Below, in pieces: positions 22,056-32,841 of a DNA stretch of 64,000 nt. Within the stretch, counting starts at the first letter, position 1. Every line of letters starts with the position of its first letter. The position numbers were made by a program, and so were the translations under genes. The notes below the pieces were generated by a model. That model did not search any database and was not told the DNA's origin. It was given only the letters and a program-made list of their open reading frames with translations. Source of the stretch: Cordylochernes scorpioides (taxonomy: Eukaryota > Arthropoda > Arachnida > Pseudoscorpiones > Chernetidae); NCBI GenBank assembly GCA_030710605.1, contig CP092877.1, positions 72,873,006 through 72,937,005 of the forward strand, written 5' to 3'.

Positions 22056-22469
22056 TAAATTATTTTATTTTTAAATATGAATTTTTTAAATGTCCTATAT
22101 TTATGACTTAACCCAGTGAAATCGTGATATTATATTTCTGCGCCAAGTTCGAGTAAAGAGCAGGTCTACGCCATTAAAGTTAATTTCCATTACAGGTTTC
22201 TAACAGAGGCCATCAATAAAGAGAGAGGAAAATTGGACGTGGAAAAATTAGGTTTAATTTGGAGTGAAGAGAACAAATCTATTGGGACATTGAAATGTCA
22301 AAGTAAGGGTGGAAATTAAGTTGAAGGTTGAAGTCATATCTAAACTTGATGTATTTTAGGAAGTTTGGTGTTAATCATTCTAAATTGTTTTGTTTTGCTG
22401 CTGCCGTTAAATTGAGGAGGAAGTTGCTCTGCTTCGTCGGTCGTTGTGGCCTTGGATCTTCTGCTACCT

Positions 22470-23240
22470 ACGCCCTGTCACGGACTTGAAGATGTCTTCT
22501 AGTGACGCCCTGTAACGGACTTTCAGAAGTCCCCCAACTGACGCCATGTCATGGACTTTCAGAAGTCCCCCAACTGACGCCATGTCATGGACTTTCAGAA
22601 GTCCCCAACTGACGCCATGTCATGGACTTTCAGAAGTCCCCAACTGACGCCATGTCATGGACTTTCAGAAGTCCCCAACTGACGCCATGTCATGGACTTT
22701 CAGAAGTCCCCAACTGACGCCATGTCATGGACTTTCAGAAGTCCCCAACTGACGCCATGTCATGGACTTTCAGAAGTCCCCAACTGACGCCATGTCATGG
22801 ACTTTCAGAAGTCCCCAACTGACGCCATGTCATGGACTTTCAGAAGTCCCCAACTGACGCCATGACATGGACTTTAAGAAGTCCCCAACTAACGCCATGT
22901 CATGGACTTTCAGAAGTCCCCAACTAACGCCATGTCATGGACTTTCAGAAGTCCCCAACTAACGCCATGTCATGGACTTTCAGAAGTCCCCAACTAACGC
23001 CATGTCATGGACTTTCAGAAGTCCCCAACTAACGCCATGTCATGGACTTTCAGAAGTCCCCAACTAACGCCATGTCATGGACTTTCAGAAGTCCCCAACT
23101 AACGCCATGTCATGGACTTTCAGAAGTCCCCAACTGACGCGATGTCATGGACTTTCAGAAGTCCCCAAATGACGCCATCTCATGGACTTTCAGAAGTCTT
23201 CAAATGACTCCTATCACGGACTTTCAAGATTCTATAACTA
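22470..23240 (+). repeat. 35-bp minisatellite, about 21 units
   Basis: Highly regular units of AACTGACGCCATGTCATGG followed by ACTTTCAGAAGTCCCC. CCATGTCATGG is nearly palindromic. A block of about eight consecutive units carries AACTAACGCC in place of AACTGACGCC, indicating local spread of one variant. Unit ends are degenerate. Confidence 0.95.
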
Positions 23241-23504
23241 CATCTCAATTTACGCCTAGCCAAAACCTACTTAAACCTAACCCTCGCAGATATTAGATGC
23301 TCCATTTTCGACATTTCAAAGTTGGGGCCTGAATCAACAGTTTTCTTGGAAGTGAAGAACATAATCTTTTGATCCGCAAACACACAGTTAATCCTCAACC
23401 AAGGTCCATCATTAAATCCTATTGGCAACATGACCCGCCCTCTCTCCATTATACAATTGGTTCAAATAGGACTGCACCCAACTCTATCACACTCAAAACT
23501 TCAA

Positions 23505-24890
23505 TGTTGTTGCTGTCGTGTCCAATGAAGAGCCTTAGATGTCTCCGTGTATCTCTATCACAGCAGTCGTTCTCTATCTTGGGTGTGTAAAGTTGTTGGT
23601 CTGGGTCCATGCCAATTTTCTGTTGTTGTCGTGTCCAATGAAGAGCCTCAGATGTCTCAATGCATCTCTATCACACCAGTCGCAATGTCCTATATCTTGG
23701 GTGTGTAAAGCTGCTGTTCTGGGTCCATGTCAATTTTCTGTTGTTGTTGTCGTTTCTAATGAAGAGCCTCAGATGTCTCCATACATCTCTATCACAGAAG
23801 TCGCAATGTCCTCTATCTTGGGTGTGTAAAGCTGCTGTTCTGGGTCCATGTCAATTTTCTGTTGTTGTTGTCGTTTCTAATGAAGAGCCTCAGATGTCTC
23901 CATACATCTCTATCATAGCAGTAGCAATGTCCTCTATCTTGGGTGTGTAAAGCTGCTGTTCTGGGTCCATGTCAATTTTCTGTTGTTGTTGTCGTTTCTA
24001 ATGAAGAGCCTCAGATGTCTCCATACATCTCTATCATAGCAGTTGCAATGTCCTCTATCTTGGGTGTGTAAAGCTGTTGTTCTGGGTCCATGTCAAATTT
24101 CTGTTGTTATTTTTGTCGTATCCAATGAAGAGCCTCAGGTGACTTCATGCCCGTCTATCACAGCAGTCACAATGTCCTCTATCTTGGGTGTGTAAAGCTG
24201 TTGTTCTGGGTCCATGTCAATTTTCTGTTGTTGTTGTTGTCATGTCCAATGAAGAGCCTCAGATGTCTCCATACATCTCTATCACAGCAGTGTCTACTAT
24301 CTTGGATGTGTAAAACTGCTGTTCTGGGTCCATGTCTATTTTCTGCTGTTGTCGTGCCCAATGAAGAGCCTCAGATGTCTCCATGTATCTCTATCACAGA
24401 AGTCGCAATGTCCTCTATCTTGGGTGTGTAAAGCTGCTGTTCTGGGTCCATGTCAATTTTCTGTTGTTATTGTCGTGTCCAATGAAGAGCCTCAGATGTC
24501 TCCATACATCTCTACCACAGCAGTCGCAATGTCCAATATCTTGGATGTGTAAAGTTTGGGTCCACGTCAATTTTCTGTTGTGGTTATTGTCGTGTCCAAT
24601 GAAGAGCTTCAAATGTCTCAGTATATCTCTATCACAGCAGTCGTTCTCTATCTTGGGTGTGTAAAGCTGCTATTCTGGGTCCATGTCAATTTTCTGTTTT
24701 GTTGTCGTGTCTAATGAAGAGCCTCAGATGTCTTCTTACATCTCTATCACAGCAGTCGCAATGTCCTCTATCTTGGTTGTGTAAAGCTGCTGCTATGGGT
24801 CCATGTCAAATTTCTGTTGTTGTCGTGTCCAATGAAGAACCTCAGATGTCTCCATGCATCTCTATCACAGCAGTTGCAATTTCCTTTCTT
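23505..24890 (+). repeat. About 100-124 bp minisatellite, twelve units
   Basis: Same monomer as 10537-10870: AATGAAGAGCCTCAGATGTC, ATCTCTATCACAGCAGT, TATCTTGGGTGTGTAAAG, GGGTCCATGTCAATTTTCTG, with a variable (GTT)n. Overlapping frames of about 90 residues occur on both strands and repeat the same words. They are not taken as genes. Bases 23240-23500 hold nothing recognisable. Confidence 0.9.
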
Positions 24891-24904
24891 AGAAAAATTT
24901 CAAT

Positions 24905-24960
24905 GGTCAGAGTAAATACACACAGAAGAATTTATTAAGACATATAGTCTTCTAAATGGG
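24905..24960 (-). repeat. LINE 3' end, hairpin before AATAAA
   Basis: Minus strand: AAGACTATATGTCTTAATAA followed by a short TGTG tail. The AGAC/GTCT stem matches the position of the stems at 13577 and 19120 while the loop differs. Confidence 0.55.
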
Positions 24961-25079
24961 GGTCTGCAGATGTACATAATAAAGAATAAAAGCTAATCAT
25001 ATTAAATGGTAATAAAGTAATTTATTTACATGAAAACTTAATTAAGTCTGTGAAAAATTAGGACAAAATTGAAATATCA

Positions 25080-25185
25080 CTAGGAACAGGTAGATAAATT
25101 AAGAAAAAGACATCTCCATATCGTGAAACTAAAAGTTGCTGATGGCTTGCACCATATGTCGGAATAAATATCAATTATTCTTTGT
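25080..25185 (+). repeat. Palindromic family E, partial copy
   Basis: GACATCTCCATATCGTGAAAC and GTTGCTGATGGCTTGCACCA match the family at 51585-51735 and 58738-59225. Only one arm is present. Confidence 0.55.
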
Positions 25186-25189
25186 AGAC

Positions 25190-25252
25190 CAATGATATAA
25201 ACCGTCGATATTCGACAGCCATGATCCGGGATCGAATCCCGCATTGGACAGT
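25190..25252 (+). repeat. tRNA-like segment (SINE head), copy 1
   Basis: CCAATG and CATTGG can close a stem. Inside are GTCGATATTCGAC (a perfect small hairpin) and CGGGATCGAATCCCG, a T-arm/B-box-like sequence. The D-arm is not formed, so this is not a functional tRNA gene. Related segments are at 27071-27140 and 35503-35582. Confidence 0.5.
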
Positions 25253-25259
25253 TTTTTTT

Positions 25260-25735
25260 CTCAATAAAAATTATTTCAATGAGATACAAATTATAACAAA
25301 ATTCCAACCACAAGTAAGTGCAAGTAATCAAATAGAACTCTGGCATTGCCAACCAAGGCTTGCCTTGGTTTTGCCTACTTTTATATTAACTATTATTTAC
25401 TAACTAATATCTACTAACTATTAAACCTTGAGAGCGCTCTATCAACAAGATTATTCTTCCCAATTTGCATAGTTAAAACGCCAAACATACGCCGTTCCAC
25501 AAGTTCCATAACAGGCGTCACCATCTGGGGCATTTAAACGCCACATGTATCTTATATAACGACAATATGTAAATATAGGATATTGGTGTTTATTTGCATA
25601 TCTGTAAATTTCCAATTCTCACTTTTGGATTGTTTCCTTTTAATTTACATATGTAGTTTCTTATAATATTGAACGTAAGTTCGATTTTTTTTAAAGAATA
25701 CTTGATATCAAAAGGGACTCCTGAGACATAGGATT
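25260..25735. other. No recognisable gene
   Basis: AT-rich spacer before the 129-bp array. The only long minus-strand frame entering it is the end of the repeat frame described next. Confidence 0.4.
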
Positions 25736-27010
25736 CTATCCTGCTTGGACTGACTCGCCTCAATCCTACATCTATGGCAAGACTCCCAGACTCAACCTCA
25801 GCATGGAACTTCCTGGTCAACTGGTTCAACTCAGCAAATACAAGGGATTCCTGAGACAATGAATTCAAACAGCTATCCTGCTTGGACTGACCCACCTCAA
25901 TCCTACATCTATGGCCAGCCTTAACCTCAGCATGGAACTTCCTGGTCAACTGGTTCAACTCAGCAATCAAAATAGATTCCTGAGACAAAAAATGCAAACA
26001 ACTATCCTGTTTGGACTGACCCACCTCAATCCTACATCTATGGCCAGCCTTAACCTCAGCATGGAACTTCCTGGTCAACTGGTTCAACTCAGCAATCAAA
26101 ATAGATTCCTGAGACAAAAAATGCAAACAACTATCCTGTTTGGACTGACCCACCTCAATCCTACATCTATGGCCAGCCTTAACCTCAGCATGGAACTTCC
26201 TGGTCAACTGGTTCAACTCAGCAATCAAAATAGATTCCTGAGACAAAAAATGCAAACAACTATCCTGTTTGGACTGACCCACCTCAATCCTACATCTATG
26301 GCCAGCCTTAACCTCAGCATGGAACTTCCTGGTCAACTGGTTCAACTCAGCAATCAAAATAGATTCCTGAGACAAAAAATGCAAACAACTATCCTGTTTG
26401 GACTGACCCACCTCAATCCTACATCTATGGCCAGCCTTAACCTCAGCATGGAACTTCCTGGTCAACTGGTTCAACTCAGCAATCAAAATAGATTCCTGAG
26501 ACAAAAAAATGCAAACAACTATCCTGTTTGGACTGACCCACCTCAATCCTACATCTATGGCCAGCCTTAACCTCAGCATGGAACTTCCTGGTCAACTGGT
26601 TCAACTCAGCAATCAAAATAGATTCCTGAGACAAAAAATGCAAACAACTATCCTGTTTGGACTGACCCACCTCAATCCTACATCTATGGCCAGCCTTAAC
26701 CTCAGCATGGAACTTCCTGGTCAACTGGTTCAACTCAGCAATCAAAATAGATTCCTGAGACAAAAAATGCAAACAACTATCCTGTTTGGACTGACCCACC
26801 TCAATCCTACATCTATGGCCAGCCTTAACCTCAGCATGGAACTTCCTGGTCAACTGGTTCAACTCAGCAATCAAAATAGATTCCTGAGACAAAAAATGCA
26901 AACAACTATCCTGTTTGGACTGACCCACCTCAATCCTACATCTATGGCCAGACTTCCAGACTCAACCTCACCATGGAACTTTTTAGTCAACTGGTTCAAC
27001 TCAGCAATCA
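25735..27010 (-). repeat. 129-bp minisatellite encoding 43-residue repeats on the minus strand
   Basis: Ten units of 129 bases, nearly identical in the middle (for example 25911, 26040 and 26169 start the same word). As 129 is divisible by three, a minus-strand frame runs 329 residues (26579-25590) and another 150 residues (26928-26476). One extra A at about 26505-26511 separates them. The repeat contains ILIAELNQLTRKFHAEV and CRIEVGQSKQDSCLHF. The plus strand is also open for up to 219 residues. I recognise no family. It could be a repeat exon, but two-strand openness and near-identity favour a minisatellite. Confidence 0.75.
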
Positions 27011-27070
27011 AAACAGGACCCCAGTAAAAGGGAGAACCAGTTCACCAGGTAGTTCCAGACCGGCAAAGAG

Positions 27071-27140
27071 TTGGTGGACGAGTGGGTAACACCCATGATT
27101 TCCGACAGCCATGAACCGGGATTGAATCCCGCGTTAACAT
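27071..27140 (+). repeat. tRNA-like segment (SINE head), copy 2
   Basis: TGGACGAGTGGG resembles a pol III A box and CGGGATTGAATCCCG a B box. Between them lies TTTCCGACAGCCATGA, shared with 25190-25252. A tRNA-derived SINE head is inferred. No clear SINE tail was found downstream; bases 27140-27390 are AT-rich without features. Confidence 0.5.
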
Positions 27141-27389
27141 TTTGTTTAATACGCGAATAACCTTCACATATTTTAGAATGAAAATATGCTAGATATTAGA
27201 TAATTATTCAATTAAAACATTACTAAAAAGAGTTAATTTCTAAATAAAAGCGTTCCAATGGAATTTAGTAGTTTTTTTAAATAAAATTCTAAATAAATCT
27301 GCAAAATGAGTTGAATTTTATTTGTCTTTTGTTGAAATTAGATCAAATGGGTTTTATACATTTAATCCATTGTTTATTCTATACTCTTG

Positions 27390-27485
27390 GAAGACGGGGC
27401 AATTTAGCAGCAGATGAATAGAAGTTTGTTCCTCACATCTACAGAAGCATCTTGAATCTTGCACTGCTTTGATGAATTTTAAAAA
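27390..27485 (-). pseudogene. LINE ORF2 zinc-tail remnant
   Basis: Minus strand reads SRCFCRCEEQTSIHLLLNC then PVFQEYRI, a C-x-C...H-x4-C motif typical of LINE C-termini. The related plus-strand copy at 46797-46895 reads CFCGHEEQTSIHLLLDC. Both are short pieces without an RT domain nearby. Confidence 0.65.
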
Positions 27486-27649
27486 GCTTCAAAGCTTGCA
27501 AATATCATAAACTAGGTTGCTCTTTTTGAGCGGTACCTAGTAAAGTGATTTTGGAACAAGAACAAGTTCCAGGATAGTCAGGAAGTAGAGACAGGACTGT
27601 AGTCTTGTACTCCAAGTAGTGTTTCTTTCCTGCGTAGCATAAAATCTGG

Positions 27650-27770
27650 ACAGAAGAAGGGGAGGTGATCTACAGTTTGTGACACTTCCCGGCAGTGAGG
27701 ACATGTTGGATGTCAGAGATCTACAAGAACGTGACCACTAAGGATGGTAGAGGTGACCATTCCAAGAAAT
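27650..27770 (-). pseudogene. LINE ORF2 zinc-tail remnant, second family
   Basis: Minus strand reads HPTCPHCREVSQTVDHLPFF then CPDF, a C-x2-C...H-x4-C motif of a LINE C-terminus distinct from the neighbour at 27390-27485. The upstream part has a stop. No RT domain is present in the window next to it. Confidence 0.6.
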
Positions 27771-27964
27771 ATCTTGGACAGAAATGACTACTCATTGGTT
27801 AACGTTTCCAGATTATATAATTTCTGTATTGTATTAATATATATAATTATGATATTTTTGAAGGAAATTATGTTGTATTTAGATCTTCCTCAATTTTTAT
27901 GCTATTTAGAAAGTTCCTATTTCCAGGATCGCCACGCTTCTTAATTTCTTCATGGCTTCCTATC

Positions 27965-28052
27965 TTAGAAAGAGGGAATCATATATCGCCGCAACTCTTT
28001 TTTATTAACGCGATTAAGGAAGCTTTCGGGCAAGCCCTTCTTCAGCTAATTA
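27965..28052 (-). ncRNA. Hammerhead-like motif, AGCU type
   Basis: Minus strand: CTGAAGA (a full CUGANGA box, 28045-28039), helix II AGGGC TT GCCC, GAAA, then GCTTCC. There is one extra A between the box and helix II compared with the canonical fold, and helix I pairs poorly. The flanking CGCAACTCTTTTTTATTAA resembles that of the palindrome at 60480-60660, so both belong to one family. Probably an inactive relic. Confidence 0.45.
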
Positions 28053-28054
28053 TA

Positions 28055-29240
28055 GTGTACAAACAAGGAGAGATTATATATCGTTTTTAATATAAAATAA
28101 AATAAAAGAAAAGAAAATTACCACGCCCCTATCGCCCTCGTTTCAATAGCACCGCGTGGCCACGTCATGTCTGATCCTAACTTCAAATATAATATAGTAC
28201 AAAAATATCTTAAAAGAAATTTACGTAATTGAATAAATATAAAGAATCAACTATAAACAGTTCAAAGGATTTAGTAGAGACTTTTGAAGATTTTTAGGAT
28301 AGAAGGGTAACGTACTGTGATGGCAACTGTATACTTTTGTTTAATGGTTTAGGGTGCTTCATGGCTTCCTATCTTGTTCATTAATCCAAAATTATTATTC
28401 TTTCTATCCTTCTCACACAATTTTACCATCTTTAGAACCTTCTTATCGCCGATGCATTTGCACTCATTTTCAGATAATAAATTACCTACACACATACATT
28501 CATGGACATAACTTAGGGAAGTGGAAAGTCTATGATGTCCTCTGTAGTCTGTTTTTTTTTTAAGGAGACAGAGGCAATTCTGTCCACACTTGGTTATCTC
28601 GTGTGTCTTCAATAAAGGTCACTGTAATATCTTTCAGAGTTATTGTCTGAAACACGATATACATGCTAAAAGGTATAACTTCCTTAAGTTTTGTCTATGA
28701 GTGTATTCTCAAAACATGTCCAAGTTGATGATTGATTTTACTGTAAGTGCGCCACATGTCTACACGTATAGAAGGTAATTCTATTTTTGCATTTACAAAT
28801 GTATCAGAGTTCTGATTGGTTGTTTTCACTCACTGGTGGGGATTGGACTTTTGCAAAAATCGGGACCTTCAGGGCAAAATTTTTTTTTTTTTTGGTTCAA
28901 GCTAAGGATAATAATAAAACAGCAAAATTGATCTTTAACTGCCAACTATGTTTATCATAGCTTGTACCATGTGTATATATAGTAAGTAGGGAATTGTAAT
29001 TACACTTAGTCGTGAAAAAGGTATGTTTGAATATTCAACAAAAGTTTTGGGTTAAAATTGTAAAACGAATTTCTCCAATTGTTTACCTTGGATGTGTTTT
29101 TGGTACAAGACAGTTTAATCATAGCTTGTACAAGTGACAAGAACGGTCGCTAATTGGGACATCAACAAAACACAGAGCTCCTTGACCCTTTTCGTAGTCT
29201 AATTTAAACTTTTTTTCCCAAAAATGTCGATAATTTTCAT
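28055..29240. other. No recognisable gene
   Basis: AT-rich with short frames only. A GC-richer island at 28120-28175 and an AATAAA near 28605 are the only landmarks. Confidence 0.4.
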
Positions 29241-29244
29241 TTTG

Positions 29245-30425
29245 TATTTCGAGGAATTTGTCAATTTCGCAGTTCTCCCATCTAAGAGATTACATTTTAT
29301 GTATTTAAGTATTAATAACTTGAATGTATTGATATATTTTCTATTGATGAATTCTATTGTTGACCAAAATTTGATGACATTGTGACAATTTCACAGTTCT
29401 CCCATCTAAAAGATTACTTTATGTACCTAGGGATTATTAACTTGAATGTATTGCTTTCTATTGATGATTCTATTGAGGACGAATTTGATGACATTGTGAC
29501 AATTTCACAGTTCTCCATCTAAAAGATTCCTTTATGTATTCAGGGATTAATAACCTGAATGTATTGATTTTTTTTGATGATTCTATTGAAGACCAATTTG
29601 ATGACATTGTGACAATTTCACAGTTCTCCCAATTTAAAAGATTTCTTTATGTATTTAGGAATTAACAACTTGAATGTATTGATTTCTATTGTTGATTCTA
29701 TTGTTGACCAATTTGATGACATTGTGACAATTTCACAGTTCTCTATCTAAAAGATTCCTTTATGTATTCAGGGATTAACAACTTGAATGTATTGATTTCT
29801 ATTGATGATTCTATTGAGGACCAATTTGATGATATTGTGACAATTTCACAGTTCTCCCAATTTAAAAGATTTCTTTATGTATTTAGGGATTATTAACTTG
29901 AATGTATTGATTTCTATTGTTAATTCTATTGACCAATTTGATGACATTATGACAATTTCACAGTTCTCCCATCTAAAATATTCCTTTATGTACTTAGAGA
30001 TTAACAACTTGAATGTATTGATTTCTATTGATGATTCTATTGAAGACCAATTTGATGACATTGTGACAATTTCACAGTTCTCCATCTAAAAGATTCCTTT
30101 ATGTATTTAGGGATTAACAACTTGAATGTATTGATTTCTTTTCTATTGTTGAATTCTGTTGATGACTAATTTGATGATATTGTGACAATTTCACAGTTCT
30201 CCCATCAAAAAGATTCCTTTATGTACCTAGGGATTAACAACTTGAATGTATTTATTTCTTTTCTATTGTTGAATTCTGTTGATGACCAATTTGATGACAT
30301 TGTGACAATTTCACAGTTCTCCCATCTAAAAGGTTCCTTTATGTACCTAGAGACTAACAACTTGAACGCATTGCTTTCTTTTCTATTGTTATTTCTATTG
30401 ATGACTAATTTGATGATATTGTGAC
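29245..30425 (+). repeat. About 111-120 bp minisatellite, ten units
   Basis: Units contain GACAATTTCACAGTTCTCCC, TTCCTTTATGTATTTAGGG, AACTTGAATGTATTGATTTC and GACCAATTTGATGACATTGT. Starts fall near 29262, 29383, 29499, 29612, 29727, 29839, 29950, 30065, 30184 and 30303. Frames inside are by-products. Confidence 0.9.
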
Positions 30426-30429
30426 AAGC

Positions 30430-31375
30430 TAATTGAGCCATGGATACAATTAATATCAGAAGATGAAATGTCAATCAATTCTCCAAGTTATTTTTATCCT
30501 TTATTCTTTTATTTCAACCTTTAACACACACACACTCACACACAGGGAATTTACCTTTTTTTCACAAATATATTGTGAATAAAATAAAGTATATAAATAA
30601 AAACACACAGTTTATTGACTTGTTACCACAGAAAAGGGACTCTATACTAGTGTAATGACTGCATATCACTTAAAATATAAAAATGGAATGCAAGATTTGT
30701 GGATAAACATACAGGGAAGCAAGTGTTAAATAAAATCTTTTAAAAATATCTGGGCTTTTCTTTGAGTTAAACTAAATCACGTGGGTATGAGATCCACTCA
30801 CGCTCTACAAGAACAAAGCGAGAAACCATTTTAAAATATATATTTATATCTGTATATACATGACTACTTAAAATTGTATCTATTATTCCTGTAGAAGGGC
30901 AGCTTGCGCCCGAAAGCTCGAATTGATTTTTCAAATAAAGAAACTTATCCTTCTTGAATCTATTCGTTAAAAAATATAGTGACTTCGCACAAAAAACAAT
31001 GACTAGATTCATATCAAAATGAGATGTTTTAACACCACATAACAATGATGTAACGCCTCACAAACATAGCTTTGACATCACGAGACAATGTCGCCAAACA
31101 TTGGAAAGAAGAAAAGAAGTGAATACCAATCCCAGTGGCGCGACTGGTCACAACCCCACCTATTGACCGATGATAAAAAAAAATGATAAAAAGAAGAATG
31201 ACGTGGCGTGAGAAAGTCCTGATTAATGACCTCCCCGCTGTTTGGTCCTCGCCTTCTTTGCTGTAACATTCACATAGCACACATTGGTAATTATACTACC
31301 CTGGACCACCTCGCTGTTTTCGTGGAGTAAATTAAAAATAACTCGAAGCAAAAAATACGTCTTTTTTGGCATACC
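30430..31375. other. Spacer with CA microsatellite, otherwise unannotated
   Basis: A (CA)n run lies at 30518-30545 and a hammerhead-like motif at 30885-30923. Frames at 30767-31045 and 31029-31280 (minus) show no domain I recognise. Confidence 0.4.
30885..30923 (+). ncRNA. Hammerhead-ribozyme-like motif (best AGCU-type copy)
   Basis: ATTC (helix I 5'), CTGTAGA (box, A6 changed to U), A, GGGC-AGCTTGC-GCCC (helix II and loop), GAAA, GCTC, then GAAT, which pairs fully with ATTC. Predicted cleavage would follow the C of the CUC triplet at 30919. Core position A6 is the only fixed base clearly altered, with one extra A before helix II. Hammerheads of this small form occur in Penelope-like elements. 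Confidence 0.55.
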
Positions 31376-31379
31376 CGGG

Positions 31380-32385
31380 ATAAGTAAAAATAAATGATCA
31401 GGTACTGGTTTTTACCTCAGGATAAGTAAGAAGACACAACCAGGTCACCTCGGGTTAAGTAATAAGACACGGCCAGGTTACCTCAGGATAAGTAAGAAAA
31501 CACGGCCAGGTTACCTCGGGATAAGTAAGAAGACACGGCCAGGTTACCTCGGGATAAGTAAGACACAGACTGGTTACCTCGGGATAAGTAAGAAGACACG
31601 GTCAGGTTACCTCAGGATAAGTAAGAAGACACGGCCAGGTTACCTCGGGATAAGTAAGAAGACACGGCCTGGTTACCTCGGGATAAGTAAGAAGACACCG
31701 CAAGGTTACCTCGGGATAAGTAGGAAGACACGGTCTCTAATGGTTGTTACGTTAGGATAAGTAAGAAGACACGGCCTGGTTACCTCTGGATAAGTAAGAA
31801 GACACGGTCAGGTTACCTCGGGATAAGTAAGAAGACACTTCCAGGTTACCTCTGGATAAGTAAGAAGACACAGCCAGGTTACCTCGGGATAAGTAAAAAG
31901 ACACGGTCAGGTTACCTCGGGATAAGTAAGAAGACACGGTCTGGTTACCTCGGGATAAGTAAGAAGACACGGTCAGGTTACCTCGGGATAAGTAAGAAGA
32001 CACGGCCAGGTTACCTCGGGATAAGTAAAAAGACACGGCCAGGTTACCTCGGGATAAGTAAGAAGACGCGACCAGGTTACCCCGGGATAAGTAAGAAGAC
32101 ACGGTGAGGTTACTTCGTAATAAGTAAGAAGACACTTCCAGGTTACCTCGGGATAAGTAAGAAGACGCGGCCAGGTTACCTCTGGATAATTAAGAAGACA
32201 CGGCCTGGTTAACTCTGGATAAGTAAGAAGACACGGTCTCTAATGGTTGTTACGTTAGGATAAGTAAGAAGACACGGCCTGGTTACCTCGGGATAAGTAA
32301 GAAGTAACGATCTCTAGCACAGATTGTTACGTTAGGATAAGTAAGAAGACAATACTAGGTACTTACCATCTCTAGATAAGTAAAA
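31380..32385 (-). repeat. 33-bp minisatellite, about 29 units
   Basis: Units of GGTTACCTCGGGATAAGTAA followed by GAAGACACGGCCA. The period is eleven codons, so a 127-residue minus-strand frame (32135-31752) repeats SSYLSRGNLTV. An interruption with TCTCTAATGGTTGTTACGTT occurs at about 31733 and 32236. The same monomer builds the array at 53940-55570. Confidence 0.9.
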
Positions 32386-32745
32386 ACAAAGCCTGTATGT
32401 AAGATAAGAGGGAGAGAGACAGAAGAAACTTCCATGAAAATATTTCCTCCATAAATCACCCACGTGGGTATTGAACAGATTCTGGGATTTAAATTAAAAT
32501 TCCAATCTGGAAACCCGGCAACCGTGGTATTCGGGGAACCTCAGTTCCTCATTTGCATATCCGCATGAGCTGGCAGGATATCGTCCATTCTGGACCGAGG
32601 ACCACAGGGGACTCTTTGATCCACTCACCTTGTCCAATACCCTCCGAGACCACTGGACAGCAATCAACCATCATTGCTACATGTGATCAATCCAGATTAC
32701 ACCTCTACATTTAGGAGTAAACCCCATCATCACCATATTAGACAA
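32385..32745. other. No recognisable gene
   Basis: Mixed-composition spacer between the 33-bp array and segment C. Nothing recognised. Confidence 0.4.
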
Positions 32746-32747
32746 TT

Positions 32748-32841
32748 GACAATTAAAACAATTTTATTGACATCTTGTCAATACATGCAAAGTGCACAGT
32801 TTGCACTATTTAAAAAAAGATAATATGCATTATATACACTA
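32748..32841 (-). repeat. Segment C, left half of the Helitron target
   Basis: TTGACATCTTGTCAATACAT and following bases match 18045-18119. The copy stops at CACTA, where the Helitron begins. It resumes as segment B at 35159. Confidence 0.8.

Noticed and set aside
22470-23240. CRISPR-like array of 35-bp repeats
   Set aside because: Units are contiguous without unique spacers, and the setting is an animal genome full of minisatellites.
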